From assembly GCA_052169395.1 (NCBI GenBank), contig JBQNCN010000001.1, forward strand, positions 62,001 through 126,000: a stretch of 64,000 nucleotides of DNA. The letters are read 5' to 3'. The notes beneath the pieces are model-generated. The model was given only the letters and a program-made list of their open reading frames with translations. It did not search any database and was not told where the DNA came from. Position numbers and translations under genes: made by a program. How positions within the stretch are numbered: the first letter of the stretch is position 1; every line of letters begins with the position of its first letter. Of this stretch, positions 52,641 through 60,393 are shown piece after piece. Source of the stretch: Fimenecus sp052169395. Lineage in GTDB: Bacteria; Bacillota; Clostridia; Oscillospirales; Acutalibacteraceae.

Positions 52641-53925
52641 TACTGTCTCCGTTTAATGCTTCAAGAGCCTTTTTTCCGATATCGTTTCTCATATAAGAAT
52701 TTTCAAAATTTATTTTTCTAATATTGGTATATGCAGTATCAATTGCTTCTTTTAAAGTATTTTGAATTGCGGTGAGTCCAAGTACACGGCCACCATTTGT
52801 TACAATTTTATCAGAAGTTTTTTTTGTTCCTGCATGAAAAATAAATATATCATTTGAATTATTTATATTGTTGAAATAAATTTCTTTTCCTTTTTCATAG
52901 TTTTCAGGATATCCTCCAGAAGCTAAAATAACGCAGGCGGCAGACTTATCTATAAATTCTATTTTTATTTTATCGAGTGTTTCTTCACGAACAGCCTTGA
53001 AAATTTCAAATAAATCTGTTTTTAAAAGAGGAAGCACTACTTGAGTTTCCGGATCTCCAAAACGACAATTATACTCAATTACTTTTGGGCCATCAGATGT
53101 AAGCATTAGTCCGAAAAAAAGACATCCTTTAAATTTTCTACCTTCAGCTGTCATCGCCTTTATGGTGGGTATAAAAATTTTATTCATACAAATTTCTGCA
53201 ATTTCAGCTGTATAGTATGGGTTAGGAGCAATAGTACCCATACCTCCTGTATTAAGCCCCTTATCTTTGTCTTTCGCTTTTTTATGATCCATTGATGAAA
53301 TCATAGGAACAATTGAATTTCCGTCGGTAAATGCCAATATCGAAACTTCAGGACCGGTTAAAAATTCTTCAATAACAACAGTATTTCCGCTGCTTCCAAA
53401 TTTTTTTTCTTCCATTAGTTCTTTTATTGCAGTAATCGCTTCCTTTTTATTTTCTGCAATTATAACACCCTTTCCAAGTGCAGGTCCCGATGCCTTTATT
53501 ACGATAGGATATTTATTTTGTGATAATATATAATTTATGGCATCTTCTGCAAAATTAAAACTTTCATATTTGGCAGTGGGAATATTATATTTTTTCATAA
53601 GTTCTTTGGAAAAAGCTTTTGAGCCTTCTATTATAGCTGCTTTTTTATTCGGTCCAAAGCATTTTATACCAAGTGCTTCAAGTTCATCTACCATTCCATC
53701 TATCAGTGGATCATCAGGTGAAACTACGGCAAAATCAATTTTATTTTTTATTGCAAAATTGCAAATACCTTTAATATCAGTTGCTGAAATATCCACACAT
53801 TCAGCAAAGTCGGCAATCCCTGCATTTCCAGGTGTGCAAAATATTTTTTCTATACTTTTATTTTCACTTATTTTTTTTATTATGGCGTGTTCTCTTCCGC
53901 CTGAACCAACTACAAGAATTCTCAT
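52630..53925 (-). CDS. purD: Phosphoribosylamine-glycine ligase
   Basis: GAR synthetase, an ATP-grasp enzyme that joins phosphoribosylamine and glycine. Length 431. Motifs: VVGSGGREHAI at the N terminus, SPDDPLIDG, FGPNKKAAIIEGSKAFSK, KASGPALGKGVI (ATP-binding), and EYNCRFGDPETQVVLPLL near residue 280. SD AAGGAG. Twelve bases after purH. Confidence 0.96.
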   Translation of the reverse strand: MRILVVGSGGREHAIIKKISENKSIEKIFCTPGNAGIADFAECVDISATDIKGICNFAIKNKIDFAVVSPDDPLIDGMVDELEALGIKCFGPNKKAAIIEGSKAFSKELMKKYNIPTAKYESFNFAEDAINYILSQNKYPIVIKASGPALGKGVIIAENKKEAITAIKELMEEKKFGSSGNTVVIEEFLTGPEVSILAFTDGNSIVPMISSMDHKKAKDKDKGLNTGGMGTIAPNPYYTAEIAEICMNKIFIPTIKAMTAEGRKFKGCLFFGLMLTSDGPKVIEYNCRFGDPETQVVLPLLKTDLFEIFKAVREETLDKIKIEFIDKSAACVILASGGYPENYEKGKEIYFNNINNSNDIFIFHAGTKKTSDKIVTNGGRVLGLTAIQNTLKEAIDTAYTNIRKINFENSYMRNDIGKKALEALNGDSNGK

Positions 53926-53937
53926 GATAGTTACTCC

Positions 53938-55116
53938 TTAATGATGGAAAAGTCTTGTCTGAATAAATGACATTACCAAATTATGTTCATTGCAAGAATT
54001 AATAACAAGATTATCTCTTTTAGAGCCTCCGGGAGCAGCAATATATTTTACACCGCTTTTGATTGCTCTTTCTATATTGTCTGAAAACGGAAAAAACGCA
54101 TCCGAGCCCAAAGCAATATCATTAAAAGAGGATAGCCATTCAGATTTTTCTTTATCAGTCAATTTTTCAGGTTTTGTCTTAAATATGTTTTGCCATATTC
54201 CGTCTTTTAGAATGTCATCAGATTCATTTGAAGTATAAATATTTACGGCATTGTCTTTATCTGGCTTTTTTATATTGTCGCAGAACTTAAGTGCAATAAC
54301 TTTGGGATGCATTCTTAAATGGAACATATCAGCTTTATCACCAGCAAGCCTTGTGCAGTGTATTCTGGACTGCTGTCCTGCACCTACACCAATAGTTTGA
54401 CCGTCTTTTGCATAACATACGGAATTCGACTGTGTATATTTCAAAGTAATTAAAGCAATAATTAAATCTCTTATAGCTTCTTTTGTAAGAGCTTTATTTT
54501 TAGTAACAATATTGCTAAATGTGGTTTTATCTATTTTTATATTATTTCGACCTTGTTCAAATGTTATTCCGAAAACCTGTTTTTTTTCAATTTCTTCAGG
54601 AATATAGTTTTCATCAATTTTAATTATATTATAATTCCCGTTTTTCTTTTGTTTTAAAATCTTAAGTGCAGCTTCGTCATAATCAGGAGCGATAATCCCA
54701 TCTGAAACTTCATATCTGATAAATTCAGCTGTTTGCACATCACATTTATCAGAAAGCGCTATAAAATCTCCAAAAGATGACATACGGTCTGTTCCTCTTG
54801 CTCTTATATAAGCACATGCAAGAGGGGATAACTCAGTTTTTTCGTCTATCCAATATATTTTTTTTAAGGTTTCAGTTAATTCCAAGCCAACTGCCACACC
54901 TGCAGGACTTACATGCTTAAAAGAAGCTGCTGCCGGTAAATTTAAAGCTTCTTTAAGTTCTTTTACAAGTTGATAGCTGTTAAATGCATCCAAAAAATTT
55001 ATATACCCGGGTTTTCCATTCAAAATCTGAATTGGAAGTTCGTCGTCATTTTCCATATAAATTTTTGCAGGTTTTTGGTTAGGGTTCATACCGTACTTTA
55101 GCTGGAACTCTTTCAT
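53938..55116 (-). CDS. purH: AICAR formyltransferase (PurH without cyclohydrolase domain)
   Basis: Transfers a formyl group from 10-formyl-THF to AICAR, making FAICAR. It has 392 residues against about 520 for bifunctional PurH; the N-terminal IMP cyclohydrolase (MGS) domain is missing. The transformylase begins at MKEFQLKYGMNPNQKPAKIY. Key patterns: ASFKHVSPAGVAVG (Lys-His catalytic pair), YTQSNSVCYAKDGQTIGVGAGQQSR, SDAFFPF and the final SFIQTRLFHH. The missing step is supplied by the PurO-like product of the next gene upstream. Confidence 0.95.
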   Translation of the reverse strand: MKEFQLKYGMNPNQKPAKIYMENDDELPIQILNGKPGYINFLDAFNSYQLVKELKEALNLPAAASFKHVSPAGVAVGLELTETLKKIYWIDEKTELSPLACAYIRARGTDRMSSFGDFIALSDKCDVQTAEFIRYEVSDGIIAPDYDEAALKILKQKKNGNYNIIKIDENYIPEEIEKKQVFGITFEQGRNNIKIDKTTFSNIVTKNKALTKEAIRDLIIALITLKYTQSNSVCYAKDGQTIGVGAGQQSRIHCTRLAGDKADMFHLRMHPKVIALKFCDNIKKPDKDNAVNIYTSNESDDILKDGIWQNIFKTKPEKLTDKEKSEWLSSFNDIALGSDAFFPFSDNIERAIKSGVKYIAAPGGSKRDNLVINSCNEHNLVMSFIQTRLFHH

Positions 55117-55126
55117 TTTAGTATCC

Positions 55127-55837
55127 TCACTTATTTTTATTGATTATTATCTCTTCTTTTTTGCCACTTGCAAGTTCAATAAATCTTACATATAAAGATA
55201 TTTTGTTTTCATTGTTAAGATTTTCCCAAAGATTTTTTGAAAAATCATCTATTGAACCGTTTATATTTATTTTGTGCGGCTCGCCGTTAAAAGACGGTAA
55301 TGGATTACCGTCACCCTGATAAGTGTGTATAAAATGTCCTATACCGTTTTCCGTATTTTCATAACAGAAATTATTTGTGATTTTGGATTTTCCGTTATTT
55401 TCCGCTTTAATAATATTCATTTTATAGAAAAAATTTTCTGGTGAAATATTTAAAACAGCAGAAATTCTTGGCGTATAATTAGGTTCATCATCTTCAAATT
55501 CTCTTGAAAATAAAGCACATTCAAAACATTTATCGTTATTGAGGTATTCATAAATTGTATCAGTCTGATCTCCATTTGTAACTATTATCTTGTTATCAAA
55601 ACATCGGACGGCATTATATATTATTAAATGCGGATCTGTAAGCTTACTTTCATCAAAAGCTTTAGTTCTGATACAATCATTATATTTTTCAAATATTCTG
55701 TTTCGTGAATTCACAGATCTTCCCATAATAAAATACGCTAAAACTGCTGAAGCACCGTCTTCACTTTTTCCAACTATAATACCTCTGCCGTTATAGGTAT
55801 TTTTTTTCAATAATTCTGAAATATTTTCAACGGGCAT
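55127..55837 (-). CDS. purO: PurO-type IMP cyclohydrolase
   Basis: Closes the purine ring, FAICAR to IMP, in place of the PurH N-terminal domain. The 236 residues begin with NTYNGRGIIVGKSEDGASAVLAYFIMGRSVNSRNRIF cut here by motif: NGRGIIVGKS and YFIMGRSVNSRNR, typical of the PF07826 family first known in methanogens. GIGHFIHTYQGDGNPLPSF near residue 165-183 is also conserved. It lies between purN (11-base overlap) and purH (10 bases), which supports its role in the same pathway. Confidence 0.9.
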   Translation of the reverse strand: MPVENISELLKKNTYNGRGIIVGKSEDGASAVLAYFIMGRSVNSRNRIFEKYNDCIRTKAFDESKLTDPHLIIYNAVRCFDNKIIVTNGDQTDTIYEYLNNDKCFECALFSREFEDDEPNYTPRISAVLNISPENFFYKMNIIKAENNGKSKITNNFCYENTENGIGHFIHTYQGDGNPLPSFNGEPHKININGSIDDFSKNLWENLNNENKISLYVRFIELASGKKEEIIINKNK

Positions 55838-56450
55838 TTATTTTCTCCTTATAAATTTCTTTTGATACAATTTCACAAGCTCTTGGAAGTAGAATCCATT
55901 CAGCTTTTTCCATAACTCTTTTTTGCAATATTTCAGCAGTATCTCTTTTATTTATTTTAACTGCTTTTTGCAAAATAATTTTTCCACCATCAGGAGTTTC
56001 ATTTACAAAATGAACTGTTGCACCGGTGAGCTTTACGCCGTAATCCAAAGCGCTTTGATGTACCTTTAAGCCATAATATCCTTTTCCGCAAAAAGAAGGA
56101 ATAAGCGATGGATGAATATTTATTATTTTACCGTCAAAAGCTTCAATAAACGTTTTTGATAAAATACTCATAAATCCTGCAAGTACTATCATTTCTATGT
56201 TATTTTCAGAGAGCTTTTTTAGTATTTTATTTTCAAACTCAACTTGACTTAAAGTGTCAGATTTATGAATACTTGAGAATTTAATTTTATGATTTTTTGC
56301 CCGTGTAAGTGCATAAGCATTTTTGTTTGATGATATTACTAAAGAAATTCTTCCATGTTGTATTTTACCTTTTTCCTGAGCTTTTAAAAGAGCTTCAAGA
56401 TTTGTGCCTCCGCCTGAAACTAAGACGGCAATATTTATTTTATCTAACAT
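55827..56450 (-). CDS. purN: Phosphoribosylglycinamide formyltransferase
   Basis: Formylates GAR with 10-formyl-THF. Length 207. Motifs: NIAVLVSGGGTNLEALL (phosphate loop), VLAGFMSIL, IINIHPSLIPSFCGKGYYGLKVH (His-Pro-Ser-Leu, catalytic region) and TGATVHFVNETPDGGKIILQ with the catalytic Asp. Its ATG overlaps the purM stop (ATGTTAG). Confidence 0.96.
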   Translation of the reverse strand: MLDKINIAVLVSGGGTNLEALLKAQEKGKIQHGRISLVISSNKNAYALTRAKNHKIKFSSIHKSDTLSQVEFENKILKKLSENNIEMIVLAGFMSILSKTFIEAFDGKIINIHPSLIPSFCGKGYYGLKVHQSALDYGVKLTGATVHFVNETPDGGKIILQKAVKINKRDTAEILQKRVMEKAEWILLPRACEIVSKEIYKEKINAR

Positions 56451-57481
56451 ATTTCTATTTTATCTTCACCTTGCTTAATTTCACCGATTACATAAGCATT
56501 AAGATTAAAGCTTTTAAGAATATTTATTGAATCATTTACATCCTCAGCTGATACAATAATACTTATACCTACGCCCATATTGAATGTGTTAAACATGTCG
56601 TGTTCTGAAATATTTCCTGATTTTTGAATATATTCAAAAATTGGTAGAATATTAAGTTTGCTTTTATCAATATACGCAGTAAGTCCATTCGGAATAGCTC
56701 TAGGAATATTTTCGTAAAATCCTCCTCCGGTAATATGTGAAATTGATTTTATCTTGATTTTTTTATTTAACGACAGGATTGGATTAACATAAATATTGGT
56801 AGGAGTAAGCAGTTCTTCACCTAAGCTTTTACCTAAAAAATCGATGTGTTTATTTATATCTGCATTATCGATATCAAAAATCTTTCTTATAAGTGAAAAT
56901 CCGTTTGAATGGACTCCTGATGAGGCTATTGCTATGACGATATCTCCAGAACGTACATTATTCTTATCTAATATTTTAGATTTATCTACAATGCCTACAG
57001 AAAATCCTGCTATATCGTATTCATCTGAAGGCATCATATTAGGGTGTTCAGCCGTTTCACCACCTACAAGTGCTGCTCCTGACATTATACAGCCATTTGC
57101 AATTCCTTTTACAATTTCAGCGATTTTTTTCGGTGTATTTTTTCCGCATGCAATATAATCAAGAAAAAATAACGGTTTTGCACCAGCACAAATAATATCA
57201 TTTACACACATTGCAACACAATCTATACCGATGGTATCATGTTTATCCATTAAAAAAGCTATTTTAAGCTTGGTGCCTACTCCGTCGGTACCACTTACAA
57301 AGACAGGGTTTTTAATATTTTTTAAGTCAGGTTCAAAAAGCCCGCCGAATCCGCCAATAGATGATAACACACCTTCTGTTTTTGTACTTTCAACAAAGCT
57401 TTTAATCATTTCTACCGACTTATATCCTGCTGTTATATCAACACCAGCATTTTTGTAACTTTCAGAATAACTTTTTTTCAT
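56444..57481 (-). CDS. purM: Phosphoribosylformylglycinamidine cyclo-ligase
   Basis: AIR synthetase: FGAM plus ATP to AIR. The ATG at 57481 begins one base after the purF stop and is preferred over the GTG at 57502, whose first codons hold the AAAAGG site. About 345 residues: SYKNAGVDITAGYKSVE opening, VSGTDGVGTKLKIAF, CVAMCVNDIICAGAKPLFFLDYIA, ALVGGETAEHP and HITGGGFYENIPR are family hallmarks. Confidence 0.95.
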   Translation of the reverse strand: MKKSYSESYKNAGVDITAGYKSVEMIKSFVESTKTEGVLSSIGGFGGLFEPDLKNIKNPVFVSGTDGVGTKLKIAFLMDKHDTIGIDCVAMCVNDIICAGAKPLFFLDYIACGKNTPKKIAEIVKGIANGCIMSGAALVGGETAEHPNMMPSDEYDIAGFSVGIVDKSKILDKNNVRSGDIVIAIASSGVHSNGFSLIRKIFDIDNADINKHIDFLGKSLGEELLTPTNIYVNPILSLNKKIKIKSISHITGGGFYENIPRAIPNGLTAYIDKSKLNILPIFEYIQKSGNISEHDMFNTFNMGVGISIIVSAEDVNDSINILKSFNLNAYVIGEIKQGEDKIEIC

Positions 57482-57482
57482 T

Positions 57483-58916
57483 TTATACACCGACCTTTTC
57501 ACTTATTCTTTTTTCGAATTTTAATTCACCTTCGCTTTTTGGTGGTTCGACCGGATAATTGCCTGTAAAACAGGCATCACAATAGTCCAATTTACATCTA
57601 GGAGCAACTTTAAGCAAATTTTTATTACTTAAATAACCAAGTGAATCTGCACCAATGATTTTATTTATTTCATCTATTGAATTTTCGTTTGCGATAAGAT
57701 TTTCCTTTGAGTCAATATCTGTTCCGAAATAACATGGAAATTTAAAAGGTGGGGCTGAAATTCTTACATGGACCTCTTTTGCTCCTGCACTGCGCAATAA
57801 ATTTACAATTCTTGCACAAGTGGTTCCTCTTACAATTGAATCATCAATCATAATCACTCTTTTGCCTGCTACGGTACTTTTAATTACATTAAGTTTTATG
57901 CGAACATCCTTGCTTCTTGCTTCCTGTGTAGGCCTTATAAAAGAACGCCCGATATATTTATTTTTTAAAAATCCCATTCCATACGGTATTTTTGATACTT
58001 CGGAATAACCCATAGCCGCAGAAATTCCGCTGTCAGGCACGCCTATTACAACATCCGCATCAACAGGGTGCTCCATTGCAAGAAATCTGCCGGCCTGCAT
58101 TCTTGCATCGTGAATGTTTTGTCCTTCTACAATTGAATCTGGTCTTGCAAAATATATATATTCAAAAACACATAATGATTTTTTGTTGTTTCCGCAATGT
58201 CCTTTTATAGAACGTTCACCATATTTATCTACAACTACAATTTCACCCGGGTCAATATCTCTTACAAATTTAGCACCTATAGTATTTAATGCACAGGTTT
58301 CGCTTGCAAATACTGTCTGTCCGTTTCGTGTTCCCATACATAGCGGTCTGAAGCCTTGGGGATCACGACAGGCGATAAGTTTTGACGGAGACATAATAAT
58401 CAATGAATATGCACCACTGAGTTTATACATTGCGTTAAAAACAGCATTTTCTATTGATGGTGATGATAATCGCTCTTTGGTTATTAAATATGAAATAACC
58501 TCTGTATCGGATTTAGAATGAAAAATTGATCCGCCAAGTTCAAGCTGTTGTCTTAATTCAGTTGCATTTGTTAAATTTCCGTTATGACAAATAGCCATAG
58601 GACCTTTAATATGATTTACAAGCATAGGTTGTGCATTCTCACGACCGTTTTGATTTGTTGTGCCATATCTGGTATGTGCAATAGCCATATTACCATTACC
58701 TAATGATTTGATGACTCTGTCAGAAAAAACTTCTCCGACTAATCCGGAATCCTTATGAAGTGTAATAATACCGTCATCATTTACAGCAATTCCACAGCTT
58801 TCCTGCCCTCTGTGCTGAAGTGCAAATAGGGCATAATATGCATCTGAAGCAACCTCGTCCGGAGTTTTTGAAAATATTCCGAAAACTCCGCATTCTTCGT
58901 GAATTGTATTAAACAT
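57483..58916 (-). CDS. purF: Amidophosphoribosyltransferase
   Basis: Commits PRPP to purine synthesis by making phosphoribosylamine. Length 477. Nucleophile Cys is Cys9 in HEECGVFGIF, so an eight-residue propeptide must be removed, as in the Bacillus enzyme. Glutaminase RYGTTNQNGRENAQPM and HNGNLTN; PRPP loop MIDDSIVRGTT; three late cysteines (APRCKLDYCDACFTG with the earlier FPCYFG) fit the 4Fe-4S cluster of this class. Two bases after purC; the SD site is weak. Confidence 0.96.
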   Translation of the reverse strand: MFNTIHEECGVFGIFSKTPDEVASDAYYALFALQHRGQESCGIAVNDDGIITLHKDSGLVGEVFSDRVIKSLGNGNMAIAHTRYGTTNQNGRENAQPMLVNHIKGPMAICHNGNLTNATELRQQLELGGSIFHSKSDTEVISYLITKERLSSPSIENAVFNAMYKLSGAYSLIIMSPSKLIACRDPQGFRPLCMGTRNGQTVFASETCALNTIGAKFVRDIDPGEIVVVDKYGERSIKGHCGNNKKSLCVFEYIYFARPDSIVEGQNIHDARMQAGRFLAMEHPVDADVVIGVPDSGISAAMGYSEVSKIPYGMGFLKNKYIGRSFIRPTQEARSKDVRIKLNVIKSTVAGKRVIMIDDSIVRGTTCARIVNLLRSAGAKEVHVRISAPPFKFPCYFGTDIDSKENLIANENSIDEINKIIGADSLGYLSNKNLLKVAPRCKLDYCDACFTGNYPVEPPKSEGELKFEKRISEKVGV

Positions 58917-58917
58917 A

Positions 58918-59631
58918 TTATTTCTTTATACCAAGTCTGTCGCACACCTCATTGTATGCACCCTCTACATTGCCCAAATCTCTTCTAAAGCGGTCCTTGT
59001 CAAGCTTTTCATTTGTATTTACATCCCAAAGTCTGCAGGTATCAGGAGATATTTCATCTGCCAAAACAATTTTACCGTCAGATGTTTTTCCGAATTCAAG
59101 TTTAAAATCAATAAGTTTCATATCAGCCTTAAAAAAATATTCCTTCATAAGCTCGTTTATTTGTCTGGTATAAGCTTTAATTGTATTTATCTCATCTTGA
59201 GTTGCAATATCTAAAGCCAAGGCATAATCATCATTTATAAACGGGTCATCAAGAGGATCTGATTTGTAGCTGAATTCAATTATCGGATGTTTAAGAGCAG
59301 TTCCTTCTTTAATTCCCATTCTTTTTGAAAATGATCCTGCGGCAATATTTCTTACAATAACTTCCAAAGGAATAATATTAACTTTTTTTACGGCAGTCTC
59401 TCTGTCTGACAATTCTTTTACAAGATGAGTTGGTATTCCGTTTGCTTCAAGCATTGCAAAAACAACATTTGACATTTTATTATTTATAACACCTTTGCCG
59501 ATAATTGTGCCTTTCTTTTTTCCATTAAAAGCAGTTGCATCATCCTTATAGTCCACGATAAGAATATCTTCAACATCGGTTAAAAAGACCTTTTTTGCTT
59601 TACCATCATAGAGTTGTTCAGTTTTTTTCAT
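58918..59631 (-). CDS. purC: SAICAR synthetase
   Basis: Joins aspartate to CAIR. The start is the ATG at 59631; the in-frame ATG at 59643 lies on the GAGG site that serves the second. About 237 residues: LYDGKAKKVF, VDYKDDATAFNGKKKGTI, VIVRNIAAGSFSKRMGIKEG, DFKLEFGK and LADEISPDTCRLWD are the characteristic motifs. Follows purE by 15 bases. Confidence 0.96.
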   Translation of the reverse strand: MKKTEQLYDGKAKKVFLTDVEDILIVDYKDDATAFNGKKKGTIIGKGVINNKMSNVVFAMLEANGIPTHLVKELSDRETAVKKVNIIPLEVIVRNIAAGSFSKRMGIKEGTALKHPIIEFSYKSDPLDDPFINDDYALALDIATQDEINTIKAYTRQINELMKEYFFKADMKLIDFKLEFGKTSDGKIVLADEISPDTCRLWDVNTNEKLDKDRFRRDLGNVEGAYNEVCDRLGIKK

Positions 59632-59646
59632 TTTATGCCTCATTTA

Positions 59647-60138
59647 TTAATTATTATATATTTTTGATATTTCGTCGTCATTTTTAATAACAATTTCTTT
59701 CATTTCTTTTCTCATTGAAATAATTTTATGCTTTAATTTTTCATCGGAAAGCGCAAGTATTTCTGCCGCAAGTATTGCCGCATTTTTTCCTGCACAGTGT
59801 CCGACAGTTGCCACAGGTATTCCTGGAGGCATTTGAACTGTTGAAAGCATTGCATCAAGCCCTGAAAAACTGCTGCCAACAGGTATGCCGATTACTGGGA
59901 GAATAGTGTTTGCAGCAATAACGCCTCCGAGATGCGCAGCCATACCAGCTATTGAAATAATAACACCAAATCCGTTGATTTCAGCACTTTTTGCGAATTC
60001 AGTTGAAATGTCAGGAGTTCGGTGTGCGCTCATAATATGAACTTCAAATGGAATTTCAAGAGCTTGTAACTCTGCAATAACTTTTTCAGCTATCGGCAAA
60101 TCACTTTTTGAGCCCATAATGATTGCGATTTTTTTCAT
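59647..60138 (-). CDS. purE: N5-CAIR mutase / AIR carboxylase PurE
   Basis: Makes CAIR for PurC. Length 163. MGSKSDLPIAEKV, MSAHRTPD and SIAGMAAHLGGVIAANTILPVIGIPV are the active-site motifs. The PGM after AAHL that is usual in class I reads GGV here. No purK is in the operon, so it may use CO2 directly as a class II enzyme; purK could also lie elsewhere. First gene of the operon; GAGGTG lies five bases before ATG, directly after an intrinsic terminator. Confidence 0.93.
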   Translation of the reverse strand: MKKIAIIMGSKSDLPIAEKVIAELQALEIPFEVHIMSAHRTPDISTEFAKSAEINGFGVIISIAGMAAHLGGVIAANTILPVIGIPVGSSFSGLDAMLSTVQMPPGIPVATVGHCAGKNAAILAAEILALSDEKLKHKIISMRKEMKEIVIKNDDEISKIYNN

Positions 60139-60153
60139 TTTTCACCTCAAAAT

Positions 60154-60178
60154 AAAAAAGCGCAGGTCAAACCTGCGC
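60154..60178 (-). terminator. Intrinsic terminator directly before purE (attenuator candidate)
   Basis: Minus strand GCGCAGGT, loop TTG, ACCTGCGC, then TTTTTT, ending six bases before the purE SD site. It lies 216 bases past ligA, so it either attenuates the pur operon or ends a small leader RNA. Confidence 0.85.
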
Positions 60179-60184
60179 AAAAAT

Positions 60185-60265
60185 TTATATACCGATTTTC
60201 ATTAAGGCGTGTGAGGACCTTTTCAAAAAATGAGTATTTCTTAAATATATGTCAAGAGTAATCAT
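60185..60265 (-). CDS. Possible 26-codon leader ORF upstream of purE
   Basis: ATG at 60265 with GGGGG five bases upstream opens 26 codons, starting MITLDIYLRNTHF, with a basic middle (LKRSSHALMK). It stops seven bases before the terminator stem, the layout of ribosome-controlled attenuation. Overlapping it, AAGG/CCTT and TCATT/AATGA stems present a loop TCCTCACACG that can pair with GTTTGGGGG upstream of the ORF, so the region may instead be a folded sensor RNA. Confidence 0.35.
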   Translation of the reverse strand: MITLDIYLRNTHFLKRSSHALMKIGI

Positions 60266-60393
60266 TTATGCCCCCAAACGAATATGTTATTAGTTTACTG
60301 TAAAATTAATAATAAATCAATGCACGAAAATGAAAATCAAAAGCATAAAAGTTAATGATATTTTGTTAAAATAAATGATTTTTCATTGATTTA

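Larger units (their letters stand above)
60139..60393 (-). other. 255-base leader region between ligA and purE
   Basis: Holds a short ORF (60185-60265) and an intrinsic terminator (60154-60178) ahead of purE. The part nearest ligA (60280-60393) is plain AT-rich sequence. I found no guanine riboswitch core (no GUUUCUACC) and no ZTP core. Confidence 0.55.

Noticed and set aside
60260..60330. PurR boxes upstream of purE
   Set aside because: Two CGAA cores are present (60279, 60325) but spacing and orientation do not fit the Bacillus PurBox pair.
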